59,534 nucleotides of DNA from Deltaproteobacteria bacterium. GTDB lineage: Bacteria > Desulfobacterota > Binatia > UBA9968 > JAJDTQ01. The notes beneath the pieces are model-generated. The model searched no databases. It was given only the letters and a program-made list of their open reading frames with translations, and had not been told where the DNA came from. Of the stretch, positions 18,407 to 27,384 are shown piece by piece. The translations under genes and the position numbers were made by a program. The stretch's first letter is position 1. Each line of letters starts with the position of its first letter. The stretch spans positions 1-59,534 of the forward strand of contig JAPPNE010000134.1 of assembly GCA_028818775.1 (NCBI GenBank), written 5' to 3'.

Positions 18407-19823
18407 ACTCGCTCCAGTTCTTCAGCACCTTCTCCCGCACCTCTTCGGAGAAGATCGAGTCCAAGGTCGCCTTCACCGGCGTCTCCCACTCCCGCGACCA
18501 CTCCCCGGGCCAGGTGCAGTCGTACAGCACCGTGGCGCCCTTCTGCGCCGCGCGCTCCGCCTGGCTGTAGCAGGGAGTGAGCGTGTTGGCCCGGCCCTCG
18601 TACTCGATCACGTGGATACCGTTGGCCGGGTGGCACTTGGTGGAGAAGGCGTGCAGCACCTTGCCCATGTCGAACACGTCGGTGTCGGTGTCCACCAGGA
18701 AAAGCTTCGAGAGCAGCGCGCGGCGCGAGGTCAGCACCTGCAGCACCTTGCGGGCCACCTCCTGGCCGCCGTAGTCCACGCTCATGACCGCCAAGTGCAC
18801 GGCGCCCTCCGGCGGCACGTACACGTCCCGGACCGGCACGCCGTGGCGCGCGAGCCGGCGCTTGATGGCCAGGGCCCCGGACAGCGCGGTCACCGTGGAG
18901 CTGTCGTCCTTGTAACCGGTGGCGTCCACGGTGAGCACGGGGTTTTTCCGATGGGTGATGGCGGTGGCGCGGAACAGGATGCCGTTGCCCATCTCACCGG
19001 TACGGTAGCCCGGGTACTCGCCGTAGGGACCCTCCAGCCCCACCCGATCGGGCAGCACCTCCCCCTCGATGACGATCTCGGAGTGGGCCGGCACCAGCAG
19101 GTCGCTGGTCTCGCAGCGGATCATCTCCACCGGACGGCCCCGCAGTCCGCCGGCCAGACTGGCCTCGTCGCCCCCCAGGGCGTAAGTGGCGGCCGCGGCG
19201 AAGTGCGACAAAGGGTCGGTGCCGATGGCGATGGCCAGGGGCATGGGCCTCCCCTTGGCGACGTAGTGGTCCTGAAAGACCTTGCCCAAGTGGCTCGTGG
19301 GACGCGGGAAGCCGGTCAAGTGGTGCGCGTCGTACACCATGAACCGGTACATGCCCCAGTTGACCCAATCGCTGTCCGCGTCCCTGGAGATGACCAGATC
19401 CCAGGTGCCCAGGTAGCGTCCGCCGTCGCCCTCGTGGAGCATGGGCGTGGGCAAGTCGAAGAGGTTGGCGTCCGCTCCCTTGCGGATCACCTGCTTGCAC
19501 GGCGCCTCCGTGACCTCCACCGGATCGATGGGGTTGGCCTCGCCCTTCTCGTAGGCGTCGTATATCTCCCGTACCGTCGCGGTGGGAGGGAGACCGAGCG
19601 CGATGGCGATGCGCCGCCAGGTGGCCACCGGGTTGACGAAGACGGAAACCTCGTCCACGTAGTCCGTCACGCGCTTGAACCACACCGCCGGGCCGTCCTT
19701 CTCGCAGGCCAAGCGGCTGATGGCGCCCAGCTCCAGGTCCCAGCTCACCTCCTTCTCCACCTCCACCAGGTCGCCGGACTGCCGCAGCGCTTCCACGAAG
19801 GCGCGGTTGTCGTCGAAGATCAT
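18390..19823 (-). CDS. UbiD family (prenyl-FMN) decarboxylase
   Basis: 477 aa from the ATG at 19823; a TTG at 19859 would add 12 residues. The MIFDDNRAFVEALRQSGDLVEVEKEV start and the blocks DLPTPMLHEGDGGRYLG and AIAIGTDP are UbiD-type. So is the central GLEGPYGEYPGYRTGE, which holds the conserved catalytic Glu/Arg region. UbiD enzymes reversibly (de)carboxylate aromatic or alpha,beta-unsaturated acids using prenylated FMN made by UbiX; no UbiX gene is in the window. Neighbouring PaaK-like ligase suggests processing of aryl acids. Confidence 0.92.
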   Translation of the reverse strand: MIFDDNRAFVEALRQSGDLVEVEKEVSWDLELGAISRLACEKDGPAVWFKRVTDYVDEVSVFVNPVATWRRIAIALGLPPTATVREIYDAYEKGEANPIDPVEVTEAPCKQVIRKGADANLFDLPTPMLHEGDGGRYLGTWDLVISRDADSDWVNWGMYRFMVYDAHHLTGFPRPTSHLGKVFQDHYVAKGRPMPLAIAIGTDPLSHFAAAATYALGGDEASLAGGLRGRPVEMIRCETSDLLVPAHSEIVIEGEVLPDRVGLEGPYGEYPGYRTGEMGNGILFRATAITHRKNPVLTVDATGYKDDSSTVTALSGALAIKRRLARHGVPVRDVYVPPEGAVHLAVMSVDYGGQEVARKVLQVLTSRRALLSKLFLVDTDTDVFDMGKVLHAFSTKCHPANGIHVIEYEGRANTLTPCYSQAERAAQKGATVLYDCTWPGEWSREWETPVKATLDSIFSEEVREKVLKNWSEYGFKQ

Positions 19824-19930
19824 CCGCTCAAACGTAAGTGGCCGGAGTGATGATTGCAAGTGAATGAAACGTCCTTACAAGTGAATTGACGCCCCCACGG
19901 ACTTCAGCGGGCGCGCCCGCCCGCTTCATG

Positions 19931-21082
19931 CTAACGACGGCCTTCCTCGAGCGCGATCAGGGTGAAGACCTTCTTCATCTCCTGCTTCTTGAACTTGCCG
20001 GAGAGGCGGCGCATGACCTCGCCCTTGTCCTCGGACAGCTTGATGCCCACCTGCCGGTATTCGTCCAGCACCCGGCTCTTGAACTCCATCTCTTCACACA
20101 CAGCGGCGATGCACTCGTCGATGCAGGTCCTGAAGGCTTTGATCTCGTCGTCCGCGTATTCTTCCGCCAGCAGCGGATAGAGGGTCTCCCAGGTCAGCAC
20201 GTCCTGACTCTCGAACAGGTTCCAGCAGGTGGCGATGACCGCGGCCTTGTTGATGCCGCCGACCCAGTGCACCTCTTCCACGGACTCGGGCTTGCACTTG
20301 AACAGGACGGTGGCGCCGTCCCGCGTGCGCACGTACCACACGGCGCCCTCGACCCCGGCGATCTTGCCGTCGTCCACGGCGCGATTCTCGCGCTCCAGCC
20401 GCTCGCGGATCGCGCCGTACTCCGCCACCGGGTCCCTGCCCGCCGCCAGCGTGCCGTAAAGAGTTGCCACCGGCACGCCCCGGCCGTCCAGCCCGGAAGG
20501 CGACCGGGGGCTGCCGTCCCCGGTGACGCCGAAGAGCAGGACGCAGTCCAGGGGCTCGTCGTACAGGATGAGATGCGTGTTGCGCCGGCCGTAAAGCTCG
20601 AAGCTCAGGGAGCATCCGTTGATGTCCGCCAACTCGGGAATGACCGGATAGCGCGCCAGCATCTCCCGCCACAGGTCCAGGAAATCGCCGAAACGGCCGT
20701 TCCTCAGGACCGGAGACAGCCGCAGCTTGTAGGTGAGCCGACGGCGCCCTTGCGCGTCGCGATAGACGTAGGCGAGCACATTGGTGCCGTCGTACTTCTC
20801 GAAGACCTCGATCTCCCGCACCGGCGGGAAGTTGAACTTGCCCTGGCGGTCGAAGGGGTAGTGCAGCTTGGGTGTGGCGAAGACCACCTGCGGTGCGGGC
20901 GCTTGGTTCACGTGCGTGACGGCCAGCGCCCCGTAGCGGTGATCCGGCCTGCGGGAAAGGAAGCCGCGCAGGGCCACGTCGTTAAAGGGATCGACGACGT
21001 CGAACTCCTGGAGCCACTTGGCGTCCAGGGACAAGGTTTGGGCGGCGGCTTCGATGTCTTCCATGGCTGGAACGGTACCCAT
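19931..21082 (-). CDS. ATP-dependent RNA ligase family protein
   Basis: 383 aa from the ATG at 21082 (alternative ATG 21064); no strong ribosome binding site. Nucleotidyltransferase motifs are visible in order. Motif I is KYDGTN with adenylated Lys96. A motif III-like SLSFELYG comes next, then motif IV EGAVWYVRT and motif V VLFKCKP. Lys96 would be adenylated by ATP and the product seals RNA 5'-phosphate/3'-OH ends. The C-terminal 100 residues are basic and helical. It lies between a PaaK-like ligase and UbiD with no tRNA-cleaving toxin, kinase/phosphatase or RtcB nearby, so its substrate is unknown. Confidence 0.82.
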   Translation of the reverse strand: MGTVPAMEDIEAAAQTLSLDAKWLQEFDVVDPFNDVALRGFLSRRPDHRYGALAVTHVNQAPAPQVVFATPKLHYPFDRQGKFNFPPVREIEVFEKYDGTNVLAYVYRDAQGRRRLTYKLRLSPVLRNGRFGDFLDLWREMLARYPVIPELADINGCSLSFELYGRRNTHLILYDEPLDCVLLFGVTGDGSPRSPSGLDGRGVPVATLYGTLAAGRDPVAEYGAIRERLERENRAVDDGKIAGVEGAVWYVRTRDGATVLFKCKPESVEEVHWVGGINKAAVIATCWNLFESQDVLTWETLYPLLAEEYADDEIKAFRTCIDECIAAVCEEMEFKSRVLDEYRQVGIKLSEDKGEVMRRLSGKFKKQEMKKVFTLIALEEGRR

Positions 21083-21138
21083 AGATAGAACCGTACCGGA
21101 AAAGCTCGGCCCCGCAACACCCCGCGCCCGCACCCATG

Positions 21139-22479
21139 TCACGCGGGCCGTTTGTCCCGAATGCGCCGCACCTTGATCCGGTTCTCGACTCCGAGAGAGC
21201 GGCCCAACTCGCCGGGCGAGAGCAGCACGGCCTCCATGGTGAGGTTGGTCGCGACCTTCAGCTCCCGCTCTAGTTGCCGCTTGATCCCGTCGCCGGCCTC
21301 GGCGCCGGGACGCATCTCCACTTCCACCGTCAGCGTGTCCTGCTGTCCCACCCGGTCCACGGTGACCCGGTACTCGCGGGTGAGCTGCGGCAGCCGCTCC
21401 AGGGCGGTCTCCACCGAGGTGGGGTAGAACGGGATGCCGCTCACCTTGACCATGTCGCTCAGGCGGCCCCGGAGCTTGGAGATGCGCCGGAAGGTGCGGC
21501 CACAACTGCATTCACCCTCGATGAACGTGCACAAGTCCTCGATGTTGTAGCGTATCACCGGCGCCGCCTCCTTGAAGAGGCAGGTGACGACGAGCACGCC
21601 CTCCTGTCCCGGCGGCACCGGCTCGTGGGTGGCCGGGTCGAGCACCTCGAAGATATAGGCGTCCTCGTTCACGTGGTAGCCGTTTCGTTCCTCGCACTCG
21701 AAGGTCGGGGAGCCGGTCTCCACGCTGCCGAAGTTGTCGTACGCGGATACGCCCCAGCGAGCTTCGATGGCCCGCCGCGCGGCCTCGGTCATGGTCTCGG
21801 AGGTATGGATCGTGCGCCGCAGGCGGAAGTCCTTCCGGAGGTCGAAACCCTGCGCCTCGGCCACGTCCGCCAGATGGAGCACGTAGGACGGTGTCCCCGC
21901 CAGCACGGTCACGCCCCAGTCCCGGGCGATCTTCACCTGCCGCTCGCTCGGAGTGACGCTGCCGCTGCCCGTGGGCACCACGAGCGCACCCAGGCGCATG
22001 GCGCCCTCGGAAGCCGTGAACCCGACGATGAAGAGCGTATAGGCGAAGACGACCTGAAGGATGTCTCCTTCCCTCACCCCCTGGGCATGGAAACGCCGGC
22101 TCCACAGCCGGGCGATTATGTCCCAGTCGTTGCGCGTGAAAAAGAACGGCTTGGGGTTGCCCGAGGTTCCCGAGCTGGCCTGGACCCGCACCGCCGGGAA
22201 GTCGCCCTGGTAGTCGCCGAAAGGCGGATGGAGCCTGAGGCTGTCCTCGAAGTCGCTCTTACGGATGACCGGGAGCTTCAGGATGTCGTCGGCGGTGCGG
22301 ATGTCGCCGGGCGCGATGCCTGATGCCTTCCAGCGGTGGCGGTAGAAGGGAATGCGGTCCCAGGACCGCCGCACCAGGGCCGCCAGGCGCTCACCCTGGA
22401 GTTGCCGGATGACGTCGGGCGGCGCGGTCTCGATCTCCCGGCTCTCCGGCGCGCCGGGATAGCGTACGGCCGCGGCCAT
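21139..22479 (-). CDS. Phenylacetate-CoA ligase-like adenylate-forming enzyme
   Basis: 446 aa from the ATG at 22479 (a TTG two codons upstream is possible). AMP-binding domain with ASSGTSGNPKPFFFT phosphate loop near residue 105, YDNFGSVETGSP (motif with acidic Glu), and the small C-terminal domain with KLRGRLSDMVKVSG and a basic terminal lysine region. PaaK-type enzymes activate aromatic or related carboxylates to CoA thioesters using ATP. With UbiD two genes downstream it may supply or consume an aryl-CoA; substrate is not predictable. Confidence 0.88.
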   Translation of the reverse strand: MAAAVRYPGAPESREIETAPPDVIRQLQGERLAALVRRSWDRIPFYRHRWKASGIAPGDIRTADDILKLPVIRKSDFEDSLRLHPPFGDYQGDFPAVRVQASSGTSGNPKPFFFTRNDWDIIARLWSRRFHAQGVREGDILQVVFAYTLFIVGFTASEGAMRLGALVVPTGSGSVTPSERQVKIARDWGVTVLAGTPSYVLHLADVAEAQGFDLRKDFRLRRTIHTSETMTEAARRAIEARWGVSAYDNFGSVETGSPTFECEERNGYHVNEDAYIFEVLDPATHEPVPPGQEGVLVVTCLFKEAAPVIRYNIEDLCTFIEGECSCGRTFRRISKLRGRLSDMVKVSGIPFYPTSVETALERLPQLTREYRVTVDRVGQQDTLTVEVEMRPGAEAGDGIKRQLERELKVATNLTMEAVLLSPGELGRSLGVENRIKVRRIRDKRPA

Positions 22480-22518
22480 CACCAACGGCCTTGTCGAAAC
22501 GAAGACCCGAACGGCACG

Positions 22519-22812
22519 CTACTTCCGCTGCGATACAACATCGTTCAACGTCGCCTCGGCCGCATTGAACATGTCCGCAAGAACCTGCTGCCGCCGCGCC
22601 CTCAACTGTTCAACCCGCTGCCACAGCACCTCCGTAATCTCGGCAAGAGCTCGCTCGCGTGTCTCGGCGGAAAGGGTCGTGCCGTTCCTGAACTCGTACT
22701 TCTCCACCGTGAACTCGGCGATGTCGACGATGTTGTCACCGGCAACGTTGAAATCCGCGGAGTTTCGAATCTTGCTGAACTTGGTTTCCATTTTCTTTGC
22801 GGCGTCAGCCAT
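22519..22812 (-). CDS. Hypothetical small protein downstream of STAS protein
   Basis: 97 aa from the ATG at 22812. Two adjacent ATGs (22815, 22812) follow a strong GGGGAGGA site, and the second gives the better spacing; a start at 22857 lacks a site. The protein is charged and helical with no signal peptide or membrane helix. I do not recognise the family. It starts 57 bases after the STAS gene and 33 bases before the PaaK-like gene on the same strand, so it is probably in the same transcript. Confidence 0.65.
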   Translation of the reverse strand: MADAAKKMETKFSKIRNSADFNVAGDNIVDIAEFTVEKYEFRNGTTLSAETRERALAEITEVLWQRVEQLRARRQQVLADMFNAAEATLNDVVSQRK

Positions 22813-22869
22813 CATTTCCTCCCCTGAGAGTTGCCTCCGCTTCTTGGGCTGCTCCATCGGACGAACGGA

Positions 22870-23217
22870 CTAGCCGCTCTCCAAGGCCTCCACCGCCGAA
22901 ACCTGCGAATCGTAGACCTGTATGACCTTGTCAAAGCCGCTCACTTCGACAATCCCGCGAACTCCCTCCTGCAGCGCGCAAATGGCAAACTTCTTCCCCG
23001 GTCCGGTGAACTTCCTGGCGATGGTCAAAGCGACTCTCAGGCCGGCGCTGCTGAGAAACGTCACATGCTCGAAGTCCAGGATCAGGGCGTCGTCGGACGA
23101 GTCGACGCCGTTTTCCAACAGGTGCTCGAAGAGGGACGCGTTGGCGCTGCTGAAGCGACCGGCCAGCATGGCGATGACGATCTCGCCCTTCCTGCCCCAT
23201 TTGACATCAACGTCCAT
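22870..23217 (-). CDS. STAS domain protein (anti-sigma factor antagonist-like)
   Basis: 115 aa from the ATG at 23217, with AAAGGAG upstream. One STAS domain fills the protein: DVDVKWGRKGEIVIAMLAGR, then ALILDFEHVTFLSSAGLRV, where the SS at the helix start is the site phosphorylated in SpoIIAA-like proteins. No anti-sigma kinase or phosphatase gene is nearby, so any partner is encoded elsewhere. The following small gene may be a partner, which is inference from adjacency only. Confidence 0.87.
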   Translation of the reverse strand: MDVDVKWGRKGEIVIAMLAGRFSSANASLFEHLLENGVDSSDDALILDFEHVTFLSSAGLRVALTIARKFTGPGKKFAICALQEGVRGIVEVSGFDKVIQVYDSQVSAVEALESG

Positions 23218-23340
23218 GCGTTCCAACTCCTTTCGGCTCGGACGGAGACCCGGCCTACACACGCGCGTGGATCAGTCCCACGTCCGCTTCGGCCGCCGGC
23301 GCGTCCGGCGGCCGGGAGTTCTGGATTCGGAAGGAAACCG

Positions 23341-23907
23341 TTACGACTGCGGCTCGATGAGCGACACCTCGCCGGTCTCCAGGTTGTAGCGCCGGCGCAG
23401 AATCCGGGTAAGGTCCGCGCTGAGGAACCGGAAGACCACGGCGGGCGGTTGCGCCACCTTCGTCGAGTGGATCTGGCCCGTCAGGTACGGATAGACGACG
23501 CCGGGCCCCAGCCTGTGGACCTCCTTGATGCGCAGATCGGCCCTGTCGGCGTTCCTGCCGTCATCGGTGCGCTCGTAGAGCGGTATTTCAGTGAGTCCCG
23601 TGTAGGCGCCGTAGACGACCCAGCAAGGCCCGTGGTCGTGGGGCGTGTTGCCGTGTCCTTCCGGATGGACGTGACCCATCTGGACGAACCCGTAGTCCGG
23701 ATCCCGGTAGAGCTCTCGCGACGGGTCGGCGTCTCGGATGATCTCCGCTATCCAGGGATCATCCGGACTTGTGGACGCGATCATCCGCTCCATCGCCGCC
23801 TTCACCTTGAAGGGAAGATTCGCGTCGTTGCTGTCCTTCCAAAGCGCTCGGAGTTCCTCGATGTAACGGTCGAACGTGCTGCTGGTGGTTGCCGGATCGA
23901 GTGCCAT
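23341..23907 (-). CDS. Cupin-type protein, cysteine dioxygenase-like
   Basis: 188 aa from the ATG at 23907, which has GAGGAGG eight bases upstream. The metal-binding pattern GNTPHDHGPCWVVYGAYTGLTEIPLYER is like the His-x-His of the double-stranded beta-helix superfamily (CDO-like), with Glu and a later His (GQIHSTKVAQ). These are iron-dependent dioxygenases or related enzymes; no substrate is evident. A TATAAT box lies at 23976-23971 on this strand, so it probably has its own promoter. Confidence 0.75.
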   Translation of the reverse strand: MALDPATTSSTFDRYIEELRALWKDSNDANLPFKVKAAMERMIASTSPDDPWIAEIIRDADPSRELYRDPDYGFVQMGHVHPEGHGNTPHDHGPCWVVYGAYTGLTEIPLYERTDDGRNADRADLRIKEVHRLGPGVVYPYLTGQIHSTKVAQPPAVVFRFLSADLTRILRRRYNLETGEVSLIEPQS

Positions 23908-23970
23908 TTTATACCTCCTCGTGTGAGTGCCTGCGACACCTGTTGCCAGCCGCAACGGCAAGGCGGACCG

Positions 23971-23976
23971 ATTATA
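23971..23976 (-). promoter_or_regulatory. Candidate -10 box for the 23341-23907 cupin gene
   Basis: On the minus strand this reads TATAAT, about 64 bases upstream of the cupin ATG in an AT-rich gap. The -35 position (TATGAT at 17-base spacing) is weak, so this is a candidate only. Confidence 0.35.
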
Positions 23977-24201
23977 CATAAACGTACCGGAGAATCATAG
24001 AGTCATCGCGAGCCAACTCGCAATCACAAATATCGACGCCATTATGTGTCATTGCCTTTTGGGCATTATTAGAAACGCCATCAGGAACAAGAAACCCGTG
24101 GCCACACCACCACCTTGACAACTCGAAACCATTCCAGGATCATCGGCGCTTCCGCGGCCCGGGTCCAGCGTGCCGGGAAATCGTTTTCAGAAGGAGTGCG
24201 A

Positions 24202-25317
24202 ATGATACTGGCCATCGACAACACCGAAGCACAGGGACTACTGGATATGCGCACCACGTTGGACGCTCTCGATGAGGTCTATCGCGACCTCGGCACGGGA
24301 GCGGTCATCACCAGCCCGCGCATCGACCTCCTCACTCCCGATTCCTACGCGGACGACGACGGTAACACCCTACCGGGCGCCCATAACCTGAAGACCATGT
24401 CCGCGTCCACACAGAAGTACGCCATGATCCGTTTCCTTACGGACAAGCTGTTCTGGGAGGAGCGCCATGGCAACTATCGCCGGAACCGGACCCCCGGCAC
24501 GCAACGGGCCCACAGCGTGACGCGCGGATTGCTGTTTCTGTTCAGCGTGGAGACGGGCGACCTCCTGGCCCTCGTCAGCGAGGGACACATACGCAACCTG
24601 CGGGTGGGCGCGGCCGCGGGGCTGGCGGCAAGGTATCTGGCGAAGCCCGGCGCCTCCAGCGTCGCCGTGCTGGGCACCGGCTTCATGGCGGGCGCCCATG
24701 TGGACGCCATGCTGAACGCGGTTGACGGCATCAAGTCGATTCGTGTCTTCAGTCCCAACCCCGAGCATCGAGAACGTTTCGTCGAGGACCCTCGGTGGGA
24801 GAACTGCCCCGACGTGGCCGCGGCGGACAGCGCCGAGGAGGCCGTACGCGGCAGCGATATCGTCGTCATTGCCACCAATGCCCTGACGCCCGTCATCCAG
24901 ACCGGCTGGCTGGAGCCCGGCATGTACGTCTGTACCGTGCGGCACTGCGAGCTCGCGCCGGAGACCTTCGGCCGCTTCGACGTCCTCGCCGTCAACTCCA
25001 AGGAGAACCTGAGGCCGACGGCCTTTATCGCCAAGAATGCCAGCGGCCCGCTGCCGCAACAGGTCATGCTGGATATCGATACCGGGTATCCTCCCGGCAA
25101 CGCGACGGAGATCGACTGGGGGCGGCTTCCGGACGTGCCTGACCTTCTGCTCGGGCGTCACCCGGGGCGAACGAGCCCCGATCAGATCACCTGCTTCAAC
25201 AACAGCGTCGGCTTCGGGCTGCAGTTCGCCGCCCTTGCGGGCAAGGTCTATGAGGCGGCCGTGAGCGCGGGAGTGGGACGGGAGATCCCGGAGGAGATGT
25301 TTCCCGACCTGTTCTAG
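24202..25317 (+). CDS. Ornithine cyclodeaminase / mu-crystallin family protein (copy 2)
   Basis: 371 aa from the ATG at 24202, where AAGGAG sits six bases upstream; upstream in-frame starts are not supported. The Rossmann motif is VAVLGTGFMAGAHVDAM, with GTG in place of GSG. Family landmarks include NLRVGAAAGLAARYL before it and CFNNSVGFGLQFAALAGK near the end. Residues RRNRTPGTQRAHSV form the substrate-side loop. The enzyme is expected to use NAD(P) on an amino or imino acid. It is divergent from the cupin gene and convergent with the flavoprotein gene downstream. Confidence 0.86.
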   Translation: MILAIDNTEAQGLLDMRTTLDALDEVYRDLGTGAVITSPRIDLLTPDSYADDDGNTLPGAHNLKTMSASTQKYAMIRFLTDKLFWEERHGNYRRNRTPGTQRAHSVTRGLLFLFSVETGDLLALVSEGHIRNLRVGAAAGLAARYLAKPGASSVAVLGTGFMAGAHVDAMLNAVDGIKSIRVFSPNPEHRERFVEDPRWENCPDVAAADSAEEAVRGSDIVVIATNALTPVIQTGWLEPGMYVCTVRHCELAPETFGRFDVLAVNSKENLRPTAFIAKNASGPLPQQVMLDIDTGYPPGNATEIDWGRLPDVPDLLLGRHPGRTSPDQITCFNNSVGFGLQFAALAGKVYEAAVSAGVGREIPEEMFPDLF

Positions 25318-25350
25318 AGGTCGTTGAGCCGGTCTTTACGGGAGATCCCG

Positions 25351-27045
25351 TTACTCCCCTTGGGCACCGGCCGGAAAGTTCCAAGGAGCCGGCGGCGGCA
25401 CTAGCGGCGTCTCGATGGGCTCGGTCCACAGATGCGGCCGGTCTGCCCCTTTCTCGATCAGGATCCACTTGAGCCAAGTCTCGTCGTCACGGTCGGGGTA
25501 GTCCTCGCGCAAGTGGCTCATGCGGCTCTCGCGCCGCAGCAGGGACGCTTCCAGCATGAGCCGGGCGGTTTCCACCATGCAGCGGGTCTCGCGCAGGCGC
25601 ACGAAGCCGTGGACGTGGGCCGCGCGGCTTTGCACGCCGCGCTCGGCGATGGCGTCCAGTTCTTCCAGAGCCCGCCGCATGCGGGTTTCGTGCTTCAGGA
25701 TGGAGACCTCGTAGGGGAAGATGAGGGACTGGAGCGCGCGCAGCAGGTCGTCGTCGCTCTTCTCGTCACCGCCGCTCCATTCCGCGGAGACTTCCGCCTT
25801 GACCGAACGCGCCTGCCCTTCGGATACCCGCGGCCCGTCGACCCGCCTGGCGTCGTCCGCGGCGCTCTTGCCGGCGATCCAGCCGGTGCCGTTGCACGCG
25901 CCGATGTGAAAGCCGGCGAAGTGGCTCGCGCAGCTTGCCTGCGCCAAGCCCGCGGCCAGGAGGCCCGGGACCGACGAGCGGCAGGCCGCGTCGGTCTTGA
26001 TCCCCAGCTTGGTCATCTGGAACAGCGGGTAGTACTCGGTCCTGCCGAACATGTCGATGCGTGCCCGGTCGCCGAGCTTGCGGAAGAAGTAGTCCATCCA
26101 CGCCACCGAACTTTGGAGGTATTGCCCGCGCTCTTCTTCCGGGATGAGGGACATGTCCAGGTAGAGAGGCGTTCTCCCCTCCTTCTTCTCCTGCACCATG
26201 GCCTTGCTCAGCGCCTGCACGTCGGCCCGGTCCGCCCAGTCGGGCTCGTAGTGTTCCATGAACGGCTCGCCCTGGGCGTTGACGAACCGGGCGCCGTCCT
26301 GGATGGCGAAGGTGATGCCCTCGAAGTAGAACTTGGGTGTCCCCGGCCGGAGATAGCCGAACTCGGCGTTGGTGAGCACCGCGCCCGCGTCGTAGGCCAG
26401 GTGGGTGCCGGTACCGGTGAGGTCCCGGACGAAGCCGGCGCGGAACGTGACGCTGTTGGTGGCCAGCACGGTGGCCCCGGCGCGCACGATGACGAACTCG
26501 CCGGTGCGGCCGTCCACGCCGAAGGCGCCGGTCACGCGCCCGCCGTCATCACGGGCGAGATCGGTGACGAAGACCCGCTCCAGCAGGCCCACGCCCTCGG
26601 CCTCCAGAGCCTTGCGCAGGCGCCAGCAGTACTCAAGACCGCCGCCGTCGGGCTTGAGCACCTTGGTGATCTTGAGGCCGCGCGTGGGCCGGCGGATGAA
26701 CTGGCCCTCCTCCTTGGGGAACACGAGCCCCATCTTCTCCATCTCCAGCAACTGGAAGTGGGAGACCGACAGCACGTCGCGGATCAGTTCCTGCTCGGCG
26801 ATCCACTCGTTCCCTTCCACGATGTCGCGTACGCAGGCGTCGAGGTCATCCTCGGGGGTCACCACCACCATCCAGGCGTTGGAGAAGGCGGTGTGCCCGG
26901 TGCGTCCCACCATGTGGGCGTCGAGCAGGATGACGCGCCCTTGCGGAAGGTGCCGCTTGGCGCTCAGCGCGGCCCAGAGCCCGCCGGCGCCCGCGCCCAC
27001 GACGAGCACGTCCGTGTCGATGATTCTGCCGATGGTGTCAAGCAT
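25351..27045 (-). CDS. FAD-dependent oxidoreductase, AprA/fumarate-reductase flavoprotein-like
   Basis: 564 aa. The N-terminal DTDVLVVGAGAGGLWAALSA is an FAD Rossmann motif (GxGxxG). The downstream HMVGRTGHTAFSNAW, FRAGFVRDLTGTGTHLAYDAGA and C-terminal helical domain fit the adenylylsulfate reductase alpha / succinate dehydrogenase flavoprotein superfamily. It lies 75 bases after a two-cluster ferredoxin gene on the same strand, as in AprBA-type enzymes, so the two may form a heterodimer. Loss of sulfate-reduction genes nearby makes true AprA unlikely; the substrate is unknown. No strong ribosome binding site. Confidence 0.87.
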   Translation of the reverse strand: MLDTIGRIIDTDVLVVGAGAGGLWAALSAKRHLPQGRVILLDAHMVGRTGHTAFSNAWMVVVTPEDDLDACVRDIVEGNEWIAEQELIRDVLSVSHFQLLEMEKMGLVFPKEEGQFIRRPTRGLKITKVLKPDGGGLEYCWRLRKALEAEGVGLLERVFVTDLARDDGGRVTGAFGVDGRTGEFVIVRAGATVLATNSVTFRAGFVRDLTGTGTHLAYDAGAVLTNAEFGYLRPGTPKFYFEGITFAIQDGARFVNAQGEPFMEHYEPDWADRADVQALSKAMVQEKKEGRTPLYLDMSLIPEEERGQYLQSSVAWMDYFFRKLGDRARIDMFGRTEYYPLFQMTKLGIKTDAACRSSVPGLLAAGLAQASCASHFAGFHIGACNGTGWIAGKSAADDARRVDGPRVSEGQARSVKAEVSAEWSGGDEKSDDDLLRALQSLIFPYEVSILKHETRMRRALEELDAIAERGVQSRAAHVHGFVRLRETRCMVETARLMLEASLLRRESRMSHLREDYPDRDDETWLKWILIEKGADRPHLWTEPIETPLVPPPAPWNFPAGAQGE

Positions 27046-27120
27046 CTTCGGGTGGGGGAGAGAAGAAGCGCATCGCCGTGGCGGCTCTCGGGTTGGTCGG
27101 GCCGGCGTCGTGCGTCGCGG

Positions 27121-27339
27121 TTACCAGGGAAGCGGCCGGCGCCGCACGATGGGATGGACGTCGATGCACTGCACTGGGCAGAAGATCTCGCAGTTGAAGC
27201 AGGTGACGCAGTGCTCCACGTGCTTGAGCACCGGCACGAGCCGGCCGCCCTGCTCTTCCATGTGGATGATGTCCGCGGGGCACACCGGATCGCAGTCCCC
27301 GCAACTCGTGCACTTCTCGAGATCGATGTCGACGATCAT
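27121..27339 (-). CDS. 2x[4Fe-4S] ferredoxin-like subunit
   Basis: 72 aa with two clusters. Cys10-x2-Cys13-x2-Cys16-x3-Cys20-Pro-like and a second CxxCxxCxxxCP motif (Cys44, 47, 50, 54). The arrangement and the PADIIHMEEQGG spacing resemble AprB-like or bacterial-type ferredoxins. It is placed between the amidohydrolase and the flavoprotein gene, on the same strand, and probably transfers electrons to the flavoprotein. Its first 25 codons are duplicated as a broken fragment at 37399-37473. Confidence 0.9.
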   Translation of the reverse strand: MIVDIDLEKCTSCGDCDPVCPADIIHMEEQGGRLVPVLKHVEHCVTCFNCEIFCPVQCIDVHPIVRRRPLPW

Positions 27340-27384
27340 TGTTTCGCCCGTGCGTCTGTGCGCCGGAACGCGGCCGCCCCGCGG

